Source: Novosphingobium sp. FSW06-99 (GTDB taxonomy: Bacteria > Pseudomonadota > Alphaproteobacteria > Sphingomonadales > Sphingomonadaceae). Taken from it: DNA of 64,000 bases. How positions within the stretch are numbered: the first letter of the stretch is position 1; the number at the start of each line of letters is the position of its first letter. A program made the position numbers and the translations under genes. Below the pieces are notes generated by a model, which was not told the origin of the DNA, did not search any database, and saw only the letters and a list, made by a program, of their open reading frames with translations. This document shows, piece by piece, positions 26,269 through 35,434 of the stretch. Location of the stretch: NCBI RefSeq assembly GCF_001519065.1, contig NZ_KQ954251.1, positions 310,001 to 374,000 of the forward strand. Direction: 5' to 3'.

Positions 26269-27839
26269 CAGGCAACCTCGGCATCGATTTCGATGCGCGG
26301 AAAGGCGGGTACCGGTGCGCCGAGCGGTTCGCCAGTGGCTACGCGGGCCATATACCAGTCCGCCTGTCCCAAATTGGCAATATGGCGCTGATCAACCGGA
26401 ATTCCCAATTGATCGAGCACTTTGTGCGCGGTTGACGGTACCACCGGGGCAATCGCGATGGTCAGGTCGCGGATCGCCATGAACAGCGTGTAGAGAACCG
26501 CGCGCATCCGTTCGGGATCGGTCTTGCGCAAGGCCCAGGGCGCCTGTTCGTCGACATAGGCGTTGCACGCAAACACCGCGCGCATCCACGCATCGATCCC
26601 GGCGGTAAAATTCAGCGCGGCAAATTCGCGCGGCAGATCGTCACGCGTGGCCGCCGCCACCGTGGCAAGCAGCGTATCATCGGCATCGGTGCTGGCAAAC
26701 AGGCCCAGTTCGCCGCCGCAATTCTTGAAAATCATCGACAGCGTGCGCTGCACCAGATTGCCATAGCTGTTGGCAAGTTCGGCGTTGCAGCGCGTGGCGA
26801 TCGCCTCGGGCGAATAGGATCCGTCCTGCCCGAATACCACTTCGCGCATCAGGAAATAGCGCAGCGGATCGACCCCGAACCGCGCCGCCAGATCGAGCGG
26901 ATCGGTGACATTGCCCAGCGATTTGGATTCCTTTTGCCCGCGATTGAGCAGGAACCCGTGGCCGAACACCGATCTGGGCAGCGGCAGGCCCGAGCTCATC
27001 AGGAAGGCGGGCCAATAAACGGTGTGGAATCGCACGATATCCTTGCCGATCAGATGCAGATCGGCCGGCCAGAACCGCCGGAATTCCTCGGTATCGTCGG
27101 GCCAGCCCAGCCCGGTCAGATAATTGGTCAGTGCATCGACCCAGACATACATCACATGGGCATCGTCATCGCCATCGGCCGTGGGCACTTTGACGCCCCA
27201 GTCGAAACTGGTGCGCGAAACCGACAGATCGCGCAGGCCGCCCTCGACAAACCGCGCAATTTCGTTGCGGCGGGTTTCGGGCCGGATGAAATCAGGATTT
27301 TCCGCATAGTGCGCCAGCAGGCGATCAGCATAGTTCGACAGCCGGAAAAACCAGCTTTCCTCTACGGTCCATTCGACCGGAGTGCCTTGCGGCGACAACT
27401 TTGCCCCGCCCTCGCCCGCGACCAGTTCGCTTTCGTCGTAATAGGCTTCGTCGCGAACCGAATACCAGCCTTCGTAACGATCGAGATAGAGATCGCCATT
27501 GGCCTCCATGCGGCGCCACAATTCCTTGCTCGCGGTGTGGTGGCGCGGTTCGGACGTGCGGATGAACACATCATGTTCGATATGCAGTGCCGCGCACATA
27601 TCTTTGAAATGCTGTGCCATTTCATCGGCAAGCTCGATCGGCGTCACGCCCAGTTCGCGCGCCTTTTGCGCCATTTTCAGGCCGTGTTCGTCAGTTCCGG
27701 TCTGCAGCCGCGCGTCACGGCCGATCGAGCGCATGAACCGCACGATCGTGTCGGCGGCAATCGCCTCATACGCATGCCCGATATGCGGGCGGCCATTGGG
27801 ATAGGAAATTGCGGTGGTCAGGTAATAAGGTTCGCCCAT
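26268..27839 (-). CDS. metG: Methionyl-tRNA synthetase
   Basis: Class I aminoacyl-tRNA synthetase, 523 aa, without the C-terminal tRNA-binding extension. The HIGH motif is PHIGHAYEA and the KMSKS-type motif is KESKSLGN; a C-terminal anticodon-binding helical region follows. ATG 27839 (MGEPYYLTTAISYPNG) is chosen over GTG 27851 because AAGGAAG is spaced correctly for it and too close to the GTG. The gene follows holB by 30 bp. Confidence 0.95.
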   Translation of the reverse strand: MGEPYYLTTAISYPNGRPHIGHAYEAIAADTIVRFMRSIGRDARLQTGTDEHGLKMAQKARELGVTPIELADEMAQHFKDMCAALHIEHDVFIRTSEPRHHTASKELWRRMEANGDLYLDRYEGWYSVRDEAYYDESELVAGEGGAKLSPQGTPVEWTVEESWFFRLSNYADRLLAHYAENPDFIRPETRRNEIARFVEGGLRDLSVSRTSFDWGVKVPTADGDDDAHVMYVWVDALTNYLTGLGWPDDTEEFRRFWPADLHLIGKDIVRFHTVYWPAFLMSSGLPLPRSVFGHGFLLNRGQKESKSLGNVTDPLDLAARFGVDPLRYFLMREVVFGQDGSYSPEAIATRCNAELANSYGNLVQRTLSMIFKNCGGELGLFASTDADDTLLATVAAATRDDLPREFAALNFTAGIDAWMRAVFACNAYVDEQAPWALRKTDPERMRAVLYTLFMAIRDLTIAIAPVVPSTAHKVLDQLGIPVDQRHIANLGQADWYMARVATGEPLGAPVPAFPRIEIDAEVA

Positions 27840-27869
27840 CGGGACGGTCACTTCCTTATGGATAGGCTT

Positions 27870-28829
27870 TTAACGAGCGCCTTCCCTAGTATGCGCCACG
27901 CCCGCCAGCAAGGCACCGATTTCCAGCATCAGCAGCCCGGCATCATAGTTGTAGGTGGGCGCCTCGCGCGCCAGGTGCACCAGTGCGGTGTGTGCATCGG
28001 CCAGCGCGCCATGCGCCGGGTGCGTGCCCATCGCATCGACCAGCACCATGCGCGCGGCGGTCAGCGCCGCCATCTGCCGGTCCCGATCGGGGCGTTGGCC
28101 GATTGCGGCGGCCAGCGCGGCACGCAAGACCAGATCGGGATCGCCCTGCGCCACGATCTGGCGCATGATCTGCCATGCCCTGCCCAGATCCTGCGCGGCA
28201 AACGCCAGCGCCGCGCCGGGCGATCCGGCACCGACGGCAATCGCCGCCGCGCGGGTCAGCGCATCGCTGTCGGGCGCGTGGATATCCAGCGCGCGGTTCA
28301 TGTCATCGGCATCGAGCGTGCGAAAGCGCAGCACCTGGCACCGCGAACGGATCGTCGGCAACAGCCGCCCCGGCTGGTGCACGACCAGCAGGAAAAACGT
28401 GCCTTCGGGTGGTTCTTCCAGGCTTTTGAGCAAGGCGTTGGCGGCGCCCTTTTCCAGCACATCGGCGGGATCGAGGATCACCGCGCGCCGCGATCCCAGC
28501 GTGGGCCGGGTCACCAGACGACGCTGCATCTCGCGCACCTGATCGACGCTGATGTTGCGCTTGGTGGCATAGGCGCGGCCATCGTCGCGCTTTTTGGCTT
28601 CGTCGTCGTTGGCGGGCAATTGTGCCAGCCACAGGATATCGGGATGATGCTCGATCGGCGGCTGATGCGTGCCCGGCTCGGCCACCAGTTCCAGCGCGGC
28701 GGCCTGCGCAAAGGCGGATTTGCCCAGGCCTTCGCGGCCGACCAGCATCCACGCATGGTGCATGCGCCGCCCCGCCCGCGCGGCATGCCATTCGCGCCAC
28801 ACCGCATCGTGGCCGATCCAATCGTTCAT
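27870..28829 (-). CDS. holB: DNA polymerase III delta' subunit
   Basis: Clamp-loader subunit, 319 aa. AAA+ domain with a P-loop-like GREGLGKSAFA, SVDQVREMQRRL, ILDPADVLEKGAANALLKSLEEPP and the SRC sensor motif (PTIRSRCQVLRF). The true start is ATG 28829 (MNDWIGHDAVW), overlapping the tmk stop as ATGA. The frame is open much further upstream, but only as a shadow of tmk. Confidence 0.93.
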   Translation of the reverse strand: MNDWIGHDAVWREWHAARAGRRMHHAWMLVGREGLGKSAFAQAAALELVAEPGTHQPPIEHHPDILWLAQLPANDDEAKKRDDGRAYATKRNISVDQVREMQRRLVTRPTLGSRRAVILDPADVLEKGAANALLKSLEEPPEGTFFLLVVHQPGRLLPTIRSRCQVLRFRTLDADDMNRALDIHAPDSDALTRAAAIAVGAGSPGAALAFAAQDLGRAWQIMRQIVAQGDPDLVLRAALAAAIGQRPDRDRQMAALTAARMVLVDAMGTHPAHGALADAHTALVHLAREAPTYNYDAGLLMLEIGALLAGVAHTREGAR

Positions 28830-29446
28830 GCCCCGACCGCCGCCAGCACGCGCGCATGCACGGCGTCGGGCGAACCACCGGCCTCGACCACCGCAAACCG
28901 CGCAGGGTCGGCGGCGGCAATCCGGCGAAAGGCCATGGCCACGCGCGCGTGATAGGCAACATCGCGTCCACCAATCCGATCGCTGACGCCCCGGTCGCGC
29001 ACAGCCAGGCGTTGCGCCACCTCGTCTGGATGGAGTTCGAGCAGAATGGTGCGATCGGGCAGCAACCCCCCGCTGCCGATGCGATGCAGGGTCAACAGAT
29101 CGGTATCGTCCAGCCCGCTGCCACCGCCCTGATAGGCGCGGCTCGAATCGAGATACCGGTCGGTCAGCACCCATTCGCCGCGCGCCAGCGCCGGGCGGAT
29201 CAGCCGGTCGACATGGTCGGCCCGCGCGGCGGCAAACAGCAGGGCCTCTGCGCGCGGGCCCCACCCCTCGCCCGCCGGATCGAGCAGCATCGCGCGGATC
29301 GCCTCTGCGCCAGGCGTGCCGCCGGGTTCGCGGGTGGTGACCACGCCGTGCCCGCGCGCCCGCAACGCGTCGGCCAGCAGCCGCACTTGCGTCGATTTGC
29401 CGACGCCCTCGCCGCCTTCCAGCGCGATGAACCTGCCCATGCTCAT
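28826..29446 (-). CDS. tmk: Thymidylate kinase
   Basis: dTMP to dTDP kinase, 206 aa. P-loop GGEGVGKST (residues about 11-19), substrate motif TREPGGT, DRYLDSSRAYQGGG and a LID region containing RGVSDRIG. ATG 29446 overlaps the upstream carboxypeptidase stop as ATGA; a second ATG sits two codons later. The tmk-holB-metG-tatD order is typical of alphaproteobacteria. Confidence 0.94.
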   Translation of the reverse strand: MSMGRFIALEGGEGVGKSTQVRLLADALRARGHGVVTTREPGGTPGAEAIRAMLLDPAGEGWGPRAEALLFAAARADHVDRLIRPALARGEWVLTDRYLDSSRAYQGGGSGLDDTDLLTLHRIGSGGLLPDRTILLELHPDEVAQRLAVRDRGVSDRIGGRDVAYHARVAMAFRRIAAADPARFAVVEAGGSPDAVHARVLAAVGA

Positions 29447-30627
29447 GGTTTTGCGGCCCGGGTGGTCAGCGCGGCAAAACCATCGCGCAGGCGATCGACC
29501 ATCGTGCCCGCGCCCACTGCGGACGCGGCCACCAGCGGCAGATGTTCGATCGGTTGGCCGGGCGCGCGCACGATCAGGCTGGCGACCTCTTGCCCTTTGG
29601 CAATCGGTGCGGTCAACGGCGCCTTGTAGCGGATCGCCAGCGTATAACGCGGGGTTTCGCCATGCGGCACGGTGATGCCAAACCCGCGCGGCGCGATCAG
29701 CGCGACCGACCGCGCGGTCCCGCCCTGCACGTGCGCGGTGCCCACTGTGGCGCCGGCGGCGACGATCGGGCGGGTGTCCCACGCGGCAAAGCCCCATTCG
29801 GCAAAGCGGCGCGATTCGTCGGTGCGTTCCTTGGGCCGCGGATAGCCGCCCAGCACAAAGATGATGCGCCGTCCGTCGCGCGCGACCGAGCCGACAAAGC
29901 CATAGCCCGCTTCGCCGGTAAACCCGGTCTTTACCCCGTCGGCGCCTGGTGTGTGACCATAAAGCGGATTGTGATTGTTCTGCTGTATCCCGTTGAATTC
30001 AGCGCGTTCGTGGCCGTAGAAGCGATGGTAGAGATCGGGATGGCGGGTGATCAGCGCGGTGGCCAGCGTGGTCAGATCCGCGGCCGAAACATAGGTCTGG
30101 CCCTGATCCATCCAGCCATTGGGGGTGTGGTAATGCGTGTCATGCATGCCCAGTTCGCGCGCCTTGGCATTCATCATGTCGGTAAAGCCGGGTACCGATC
30201 CGGCGATCCCTTCGGCCAGCACGACGCAGCCGTCGTTGGCCGAAACGGTCACGATCCCTTCCAGCAGGTCGGCCACGGTGGTGCGGCTTTGATTGCCAAG
30301 GAACATGGTGCTGCCCACGCCATGCCACTGGCGAAAGGTTTCGGGCCGCATCTCGAATGTCTGGTTCAGCGACAGCTTGCCCTGTGCGATCAGTTCGAAC
30401 GCGACATAGCTGGTCATGATCTTGGTCAGCGATGCGGGCACAAACCGGCGATGGGCATCGCGCGCAAACAGCACGCGGCCCGAATTGGCATCGACCATAT
30501 AAGCGGTCGGCGCGCTGATCACGGGCATGGCGGCGGGATCGACCGGCGCGCCGTGGCCGCCGCGCGCCACGGCGGGACCGGCCATCAGGGCAAACGCCGC
30601 ACAAGCGGGCAAAGTCAGGCTTTTCAT
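29443..30627 (-). CDS. D-alanyl-D-alanine carboxypeptidase (S11)
   Basis: Low-molecular-weight penicillin-binding protein that trims peptidoglycan pentapeptides; 394 aa, periplasmic. Signal peptide in the first 20-22 residues (LTLPACAAFALMAGPAVA). The active-site motifs are SLTK, SAN and KTG (GVKTGFTGE), in the right order and spacing. The C-terminal beta domain is present (family DacA/DacC type). ATG 30627 is chosen because the signal peptide starts there. Confidence 0.92.
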   Translation of the reverse strand: MKSLTLPACAAFALMAGPAVARGGHGAPVDPAAMPVISAPTAYMVDANSGRVLFARDAHRRFVPASLTKIMTSYVAFELIAQGKLSLNQTFEMRPETFRQWHGVGSTMFLGNQSRTTVADLLEGIVTVSANDGCVVLAEGIAGSVPGFTDMMNAKARELGMHDTHYHTPNGWMDQGQTYVSAADLTTLATALITRHPDLYHRFYGHERAEFNGIQQNNHNPLYGHTPGADGVKTGFTGEAGYGFVGSVARDGRRIIFVLGGYPRPKERTDESRRFAEWGFAAWDTRPIVAAGATVGTAHVQGGTARSVALIAPRGFGITVPHGETPRYTLAIRYKAPLTAPIAKGQEVASLIVRAPGQPIEHLPLVAASAVGAGTMVDRLRDGFAALTTRAAKP

Positions 30628-30666
30628 CGACAAATGTGGCAATCTTCGGCTGACCCCCGACCGCAA

Positions 30667-31683
30667 TCAGTCGTGGTGGAGGATGATCGCCCCGGCATAG
30701 CCCGAGTGCCTGGCCTTCGCCAGTGCGGCCTGTGCGGCTTCGTCGCTGGTCGCCACAATCCGTACACGCCACAGCTTTCCGGCTGCCTCGACTTTGCCAC
30801 CCACTTCCTCGGCGGCCTTTTCGGCGTGTTCGCGGGATGAAAAGGCGGCGACTTGCACGACCAGGTGTTTCGCCTCCGCGTGGTGCGATTCGGCACGTGC
30901 TTCCACGGGTTTCGGCTTGGGCGGCGTTGGCGGGGCCGGTTTGGGGGCGGCAGGCTTTGCCACGACAGGCTTTGGCGTCGCCACCGCCGTCGGGGTGGGC
31001 ACAGAAACCGGTGGCCTGGCCGGCACGGGATGCGGCGGGGCTGGGTTTGTCGCCGTCAGCATGGCGTGGGCGGCAGTCTGGCTGGCGCTGCCCGACAGCG
31101 TGGCCGATGGCGGCTCGTCGGGTGTGCGCGGCGCGGCCTGCACTAGCCTGCGGCGCAGCGCGGTACGCAGGCCTGGCGGAGTTTCCATGCGTTCGGGCGC
31201 GCGATTGCCCATCCGCAGGGCTGCGCGTTCGGGCTCGGGCGGATTGACCCGGCGCACGCGCACCGCCGCATCGGCCCCTGCCGGCAGGCCCAATTGCGCC
31301 CAGGCAGCGGGCGACAGTTCGATCAATTGCTTGCCATTCATCGGCCCGCGCCGGTCGAGCCGGACCAGAATGGTGTGTCCGCTGTCGAGCGAGGTGACCT
31401 CGACATAGCAGGGCAGCGGCAGCACATGGTGCGCGCCGCTGATCCCGCTGCCCTGGGTTCCGGCATGGGCATAACCGACCGCATCGTAGTTGAGCGTGTC
31501 GGCGGGCGTATAGGTCACCCCGCCGATCACATAGGGATCGCCGATGGTCACCGGATAGTCCGCCTCTGGACCATAGCCGGTACTGACAGGCGCCGCCGGG
31601 TGCCCGGCATGCGCCAGCGTCGGGGACAGGCCCAGCCCGACAAGCGCGACCACCAGGGCCGCCGTGCTAATGACTGATTTCAT
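30667..31683 (-). CDS. RlpA-like lytic transglycosylase with SPOR domain
   Basis: 338 aa: signal peptide (cleavage likely after AHA, residue about 26), an RlpA-type double-psi beta-barrel (about 60-145; AHHVLPLPCYVEVTSL and VRLDRRGP), a long Pro/Ala-rich spacer, and a C-terminal SPOR domain (about 265-338; LVVQVAAFSSREHAEKAAEE) that binds denuded glycan at the septum. It lies 40 bp upstream of the D,D-carboxypeptidase gene and overlaps the upstream mltB-like gene by 17 bp, forming a wall-remodelling cluster. Confidence 0.88.
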   Translation of the reverse strand: MKSVISTAALVVALVGLGLSPTLAHAGHPAAPVSTGYGPEADYPVTIGDPYVIGGVTYTPADTLNYDAVGYAHAGTQGSGISGAHHVLPLPCYVEVTSLDSGHTILVRLDRRGPMNGKQLIELSPAAWAQLGLPAGADAAVRVRRVNPPEPERAALRMGNRAPERMETPPGLRTALRRRLVQAAPRTPDEPPSATLSGSASQTAAHAMLTATNPAPPHPVPARPPVSVPTPTAVATPKPVVAKPAAPKPAPPTPPKPKPVEARAESHHAEAKHLVVQVAAFSSREHAEKAAEEVGGKVEAAGKLWRVRIVATSDEAAQAALAKARHSGYAGAIILHHD

Positions 31684-32722
31684 CGGCGAGCAATCCTACC
31701 GAAAGAGCATAGAAGTTCGAACAGTTGTAATCGAGGATGACTCGATAATTTCCGGTTAGCAGCCAGGCGCCGTGGCCGGGACCATCGGGTTCGAACAACG
31801 TGGCCTGCACGCGATCACCGGGCCAGGTGCCCCGGCTCGGCACGATCCCGGCGGCGCGCCATTCGGCCATCGTGCGCCAGCGCGAATGGCGGGCAAACAC
31901 TTGCGGGCAGCGCGGCGAGACCAGCCGCGTGGCCAGCGCGGCCCGGTCGAAACCGGCAGGCACTGTTACCGACACGCCCCACGGTTCGCCGCGCCGCCAG
32001 CCGGCGTCGCGAAAATAATTGGCGATCGAGGCTAGCGTGTCCGCGCGGTCGGTCCAGATATCGGCCAGTCCGTCGCCGTCGGCATCCTGTGCCACACGCA
32101 AATAGACGCTGGGCAGGAATTGCGGATTGCCGAACGCCCCGGCCCAACTGCCGCGCAACCGCGATCGCGGCACGCCGCGATCGATCATTTTCAGCAAGGC
32201 GATGAATTCATCGGCAAACAGCGTGCGCCGCCGCCCTTCATAGGCAAGCGTGGCGATCGATCGCGGCAGATCATAGGTGCCGGTATAGCTGCCATAATTG
32301 GTTTCATGGCCCCAGATTGCCAACACGATCGGCCCCGGCACGCCATAGCGGCCCTCGATCTGCTCGATCAACGGCAGCGACGCACTATAGATCGCCCGCC
32401 CGCGCGCGATCCGCCCGGTATCGACATGGGTGCGGCGATAGGGTTCGAAACGCGGCGTCACGGTGGTCGAAACGCCCGGTTGACTGCGATCGTGCCACAC
32501 CACGTCGGGATCATAGGTCAGCGTGTCGATCACCGCATGGATGGTCGCCTCGCGCACCCCTTCGGCCCGCGCGCGCGCCGCCAGCACTTGCAGAAAGGCG
32601 GCAAACCCCGCCTGGCCGTCCGGCGCGGTCAGCCCCGGCTGAACGACCGCCTGCGCGCCCGCCGACGTCGTGCCCGACACCATCGCCATCGCCAGCCCCA
32701 GCGTTTTCAATATTCCGCTCAT
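31667..32722 (-). CDS. mltB: MltB-type lytic murein transglycosylase
   Basis: 351 aa, exported (signal peptide LKTLGLAMAMVSGTTSAGAQ). The SLT/MltB domain has catalytic Glu in IWGHETNYGSYTG and the family segments GSWAGAFGNPQFLPS and DADGDGLADIW. The C-terminal part resembles the peptidoglycan-binding side of the fold without a separate PG_binding_1 repeat. ATG 32722 is preferred to upstream ATGs because it begins the signal peptide. Confidence 0.9.
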   Translation of the reverse strand: MSGILKTLGLAMAMVSGTTSAGAQAVVQPGLTAPDGQAGFAAFLQVLAARARAEGVREATIHAVIDTLTYDPDVVWHDRSQPGVSTTVTPRFEPYRRTHVDTGRIARGRAIYSASLPLIEQIEGRYGVPGPIVLAIWGHETNYGSYTGTYDLPRSIATLAYEGRRRTLFADEFIALLKMIDRGVPRSRLRGSWAGAFGNPQFLPSVYLRVAQDADGDGLADIWTDRADTLASIANYFRDAGWRRGEPWGVSVTVPAGFDRAALATRLVSPRCPQVFARHSRWRTMAEWRAAGIVPSRGTWPGDRVQATLFEPDGPGHGAWLLTGNYRVILDYNCSNFYALSVGLLADEISH

Positions 32723-32844
32723 CCGCCGACTTGTCGCACAGCGCATCGCGGCTGGGAATCCCCATTGTGCCCCGGTCGGCCTATCGCGATGGAAAAAGAC
32801 CTTGCCTTCATCGCCCGCGCGGCTATCGACGGCGGCCTGCAAAC

Positions 32845-32934
32845 GGACAGGTGGCCGAGTGGTTTAAGGCAGCGGTCTTGAAAACCGCCGTGGGTGCAAG
32901 CTCACCGTGGGTTCGAATCCCACCCTGTCCGCCA
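32845..32934 (+). tRNA. tRNA-Ser (anticodon UGA)
   Basis: 90 nt including encoded CCA. Acceptor stem GGACAGG/CCTGTCC, D-arm with GGCCGAGTGG, anticodon loop CTTGAAA between GCGGT and ACCGC, a long class-II variable arm, and T-arm GTGGGTTCGAATCCCAC. The prophage begins directly after it, so its 3' part is the probable attachment site. Confidence 0.97.
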
Positions 32935-32949
32935 AGGCAAGTTCCTGGG

Positions 32950-33039
32950 TGTTCTCAAATGTGCTTATCTGGCTGGACAATCCGCAGAAATCCGCCATTT
33001 AGCTTTCTCATACGTTACCAGTTGTTCTCAGGAGTGCTT
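32950..33039 (+). repeat. Imperfect direct repeats in the attL region
   Basis: TGTTCTCAAATGTGCTT (32950-32966) and TGTTCTCAGGAGTGCTT (33023-33039), 14 of 17 bases identical, 73 bp apart, between the tRNA and the integrase gene. Spacing and place suit arm-type integrase or excisionase binding sites. Confidence 0.4.
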
Positions 33040-33048
33040 GCCGGTCGC

Positions 33049-33091
33049 GGGGGCACTTTTGGGGCATCGTGTCGGGAAAGTGGGGGCACTT
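33049..33091 (+). repeat. G-rich direct repeats around the integrase start
   Basis: GGGGGCACTT at 33049-33058 and again at 33082-33091, with a related TTGGGGCATC between them. Similar G-rich boxes often precede P4-type integrase genes and may be bound by the integrase N-terminal domain (recollection plus inference). Confidence 0.4.
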
Positions 33092-34358
33092 GGCGCTGAC
33101 CGATCAACAATGCCGCGCGGCGAAGCCGGCGGCGAAGCCGTACAAGCTCGCCGACGAGCGCGGGCTGTATCTCTATGTCACGCCGACCGGATTCAAAAGC
33201 TGGCGGCTGAAATATCGGTTTGGCGGCAAAGAGCAGCGGATTGTATTCGGCCCCTACCCCGATGTGTCGCTGCGCATGGCGCGCGACATGCGCCTCGATG
33301 CGCGCAAGGATTTGCGCGACGGGCACGACCCGGGGGCCGAGTTTCGGCGGCGGGCAACGCGGCGCAATGGATCGGCGGATCCGTGGCGCTCGTTCGAGAC
33401 AGTGGCGAAGCGCTGGCACGCGCACCAGGCGCCGCTCTGGAAGGTGCGGCATGCACACGACGTGCTGACCAGCCTGACGGCCGAAGTGTTTCCGGTGATC
33501 GGCGCGATGGATATCGGCGAGATCAAGCCGGCGGCGATCCGCGATTTGCTCGACGCGGTGCAGCAGCGCGGGGCAATCGAGACGGCGCACAGGATCCGGC
33601 AGCGGATCTCCGCGGTGTTTGGCTATGCCATCGCGAACGATTTGGTCGAGGTCGATCCGGCGGCGCGGGTGAGTGCGGCGCTGCGGCCTGTGGTGAAGGG
33701 CAAGCAGCCCGCGCTGCTGAAGCTGGCCGACGCGCGCGCATTCTTGACAGCGTTCGAGGCGGAGCCAGGTCACCCGACCACCAGGCTTGCATCGCGGCTG
33801 CTGGCGCTGACAGCGGTACGACCCGGCGTGATCCGGATCGCCCAGATCGGCGAGTTCGAGGGGCTGGAGGGCAGCGACCCTGTGTGGCGCATTCCTGCAG
33901 CCAAGATGAAGCTGTCGAAGGCGAAGTCGGAACAAGAGGAATTCGAGTTCCTTGTCCCGCTGTCGCGCCAGGCGGTCCAGGTGGTCCAGGTCGCGGCGGC
34001 GCTTTCGCGCGGGCGCAACTATCTGTTCCCGTCGGCGCGCCATTCGCGTCGGCCGATTACCGACAATGCGCTGAACGCGGCCTATCGCCGGATGCCGGGC
34101 ATCGCCGGCCGGCATGTCCCGCACGGGTGGCGCGCGACGTTTTCGACCATCATGAACGAACGCGCCATCGCCGAGGATCGGCCTGGCGATCGTGCGATCA
34201 TCGATCTGATGCTGGCGCACGAGCCCGAAGGGGTCGAATCGCGGTACAACCGCGCCGCCTATATGCCGCGTCGGCGCGAACTGGCGCAGGCCTGGGCCGA
34301 CCTGTTGATGGAGGGCGTGGCACCCGCCGCCTCGTTGCTGGATTTACCCAGGCGCTGA
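33069..34358 (+). CDS. Tyrosine integrase, P4/DUF4102 type (first)
   Basis: 429-aa site-specific recombinase. N-terminal DUF4102 arm-binding domain (LTDQQCRAAKPAAKPYKLAD, LYLYVTPTGFKSWRLKYRF), SAM-like core-binding domain, then the catalytic domain: Arg in LTAVRPG, HGWR, LAHEPEG and tyrosine in RYNRAAY. GTG 33069 is the longest start; TTG 33090 (giving MALTDQQ, as in most relatives) follows a GTGGGGG and may be the real one. Its place beside the tRNA-Ser marks it as the prophage integrase. Confidence 0.92.
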   Translation: MSGKWGHLALTDQQCRAAKPAAKPYKLADERGLYLYVTPTGFKSWRLKYRFGGKEQRIVFGPYPDVSLRMARDMRLDARKDLRDGHDPGAEFRRRATRRNGSADPWRSFETVAKRWHAHQAPLWKVRHAHDVLTSLTAEVFPVIGAMDIGEIKPAAIRDLLDAVQQRGAIETAHRIRQRISAVFGYAIANDLVEVDPAARVSAALRPVVKGKQPALLKLADARAFLTAFEAEPGHPTTRLASRLLALTAVRPGVIRIAQIGEFEGLEGSDPVWRIPAAKMKLSKAKSEQEEFEFLVPLSRQAVQVVQVAAALSRGRNYLFPSARHSRRPITDNALNAAYRRMPGIAGRHVPHGWRATFSTIMNERAIAEDRPGDRAIIDLMLAHEPEGVESRYNRAAYMPRRRELAQAWADLLMEGVAPAASLLDLPRR

Positions 34359-34377
34359 CTGTTACGGGGGTCTTCGC

Positions 34378-35193
34378 ATGACGGCCCCCGCAGTCCCGGG
34401 ACTGCCGCAGCGGGGCGGCGCACCGCGGTCATTCGGCGAGATCGCCGCAGGCCTGAAGCCGTCGAAGGAGTTTCGCGGCGGCCAACCGGTATGGCGCAAC
34501 AGCTATACCGAGGGGCAACTGGAGGACCGGCTGTGGCGGCCGATCGGCGTCGGCCGGGCGCGCGGCACGCGGCGTGCGGGCAAGCGCTATGCGGCGATCT
34601 CGATCAAGATGGCCAAGTCGTTCGAGCTGCGCACGCGCGCGGCACGGCAAAAGGATCAGCCAGGTGCCCGCAACGGCGCGCTCGGTGCAGTCGGCGTGCA
34701 GGTCCTGGAGGCGCTGTACGAAATCGTCGATTACGCCACCGGACGCCTTGAGCCCGCGATCGCGACGATCGCAGGCATGGTCGGCCATTCGTACTCAGCG
34801 ATCCACGAGGCGCTGGTGCGATTGCGACAGCACGGATTTCTGCAATGGATACGCCGATCGCGGCCGACCGAAAACAAGGGAGAGGCCGGGCCGCAGGTGG
34901 AACAGATCACCAACGCCTATGTGCTGCTGCTGCCTCAGGAGTTCGAGGATCTGGCGCGCCGCCTGCTGGGCGACAGCCCGGCGCCGGATGACGCCGACCA
35001 CGCGCGCGAGGCCGCGCAGCGCGACCTGAAGGCCATGCTCGACCAGTTGGCCGCCACGGATTTCCACAAGGATTTCTGGGCCGGCGATCGCCTGCGCGGC
35101 GAGCAATTCGGTCGAATCGCGGCGCTCCTCGATGCGCGCGATCGGCAGGAGCGCGAATCCGGGAGGAATGGAGAAACCGGGGGATCATTCTGA
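34378..35193 (+). CDS. Winged-helix phage protein, replication/regulatory type
   Basis: 271 aa. A central winged-helix domain (about 100-190; VGVQVLEALYEIVDY, then AGMVGHSYSAIHEALVRLRQ, HGFLQWIRRS) resembles replication-initiator or MarR-like DNA-binding folds. The C-terminus is acidic and helical. It follows the integrase gene by 19 bp on the same strand. The ATG at 34378 has a GGGGG stretch 10 bp upstream. The exact role is unknown; replication or partition of the phage element is possible. Confidence 0.65.
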   Translation: MTAPAVPGLPQRGGAPRSFGEIAAGLKPSKEFRGGQPVWRNSYTEGQLEDRLWRPIGVGRARGTRRAGKRYAAISIKMAKSFELRTRAARQKDQPGARNGALGAVGVQVLEALYEIVDYATGRLEPAIATIAGMVGHSYSAIHEALVRLRQHGFLQWIRRSRPTENKGEAGPQVEQITNAYVLLLPQEFEDLARRLLGDSPAPDDADHAREAAQRDLKAMLDQLAATDFHKDFWAGDRLRGEQFGRIAALLDARDRQERESGRNGETGGSF

Positions 35194-35434
35194 TCCATGT
35201 GATGAATCGGGCGACATCGTCGCCCGATGCGTGGATTTGATCCCCGTCACCCCCGACCTGATGCCACCGAAAGATGAAAAAACACTGCCGGAGGCACCGG
35301 CAGACGGGGCGGCGCAGGCCGCCCCGGGGCTCGGCAGGGGGCCGAGGCGCAAGGTCTGTGCCAGGTCACCACCCTTGCGCCTGGTGCGCGCGCAGCGCCC
35401 TAAGCAGCGCGACCGGGCAGAGGGAAGTTGCTGA
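35168..35434 (+). CDS. Possible small phage protein, 88 aa
   Basis: ATG 35168 lies in the 3' end of the winged-helix gene with GGGAGG close upstream. The peptide is Pro/Ala-rich and ends very basic (LRLVRAQRPKQRDRAEG). No motif is known. It overlaps the convergent methylase gene by 35 bp. It may be a chance frame. Confidence 0.3.
   Translation: MEKPGDHSDPCDESGDIVARCVDLIPVTPDLMPPKDEKTLPEAPADGAAQAAPGLGRGPRRKVCARSPPLRLVRAQRPKQRDRAEGSC

Noticed and set aside
26934..28952. 672-codon plus-strand open frame opposite metG and holB
   Set aside because: Composition is Arg/His/Gln-rich with no domain; it is the antisense shadow of well-supported genes in GC-rich DNA.
27870..29264. 464-codon version of the delta' subunit
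   Set aside because: The extra 145 residues are out-of-frame tmk sequence; ATG 28829 with the ATGA overlap is the real start.
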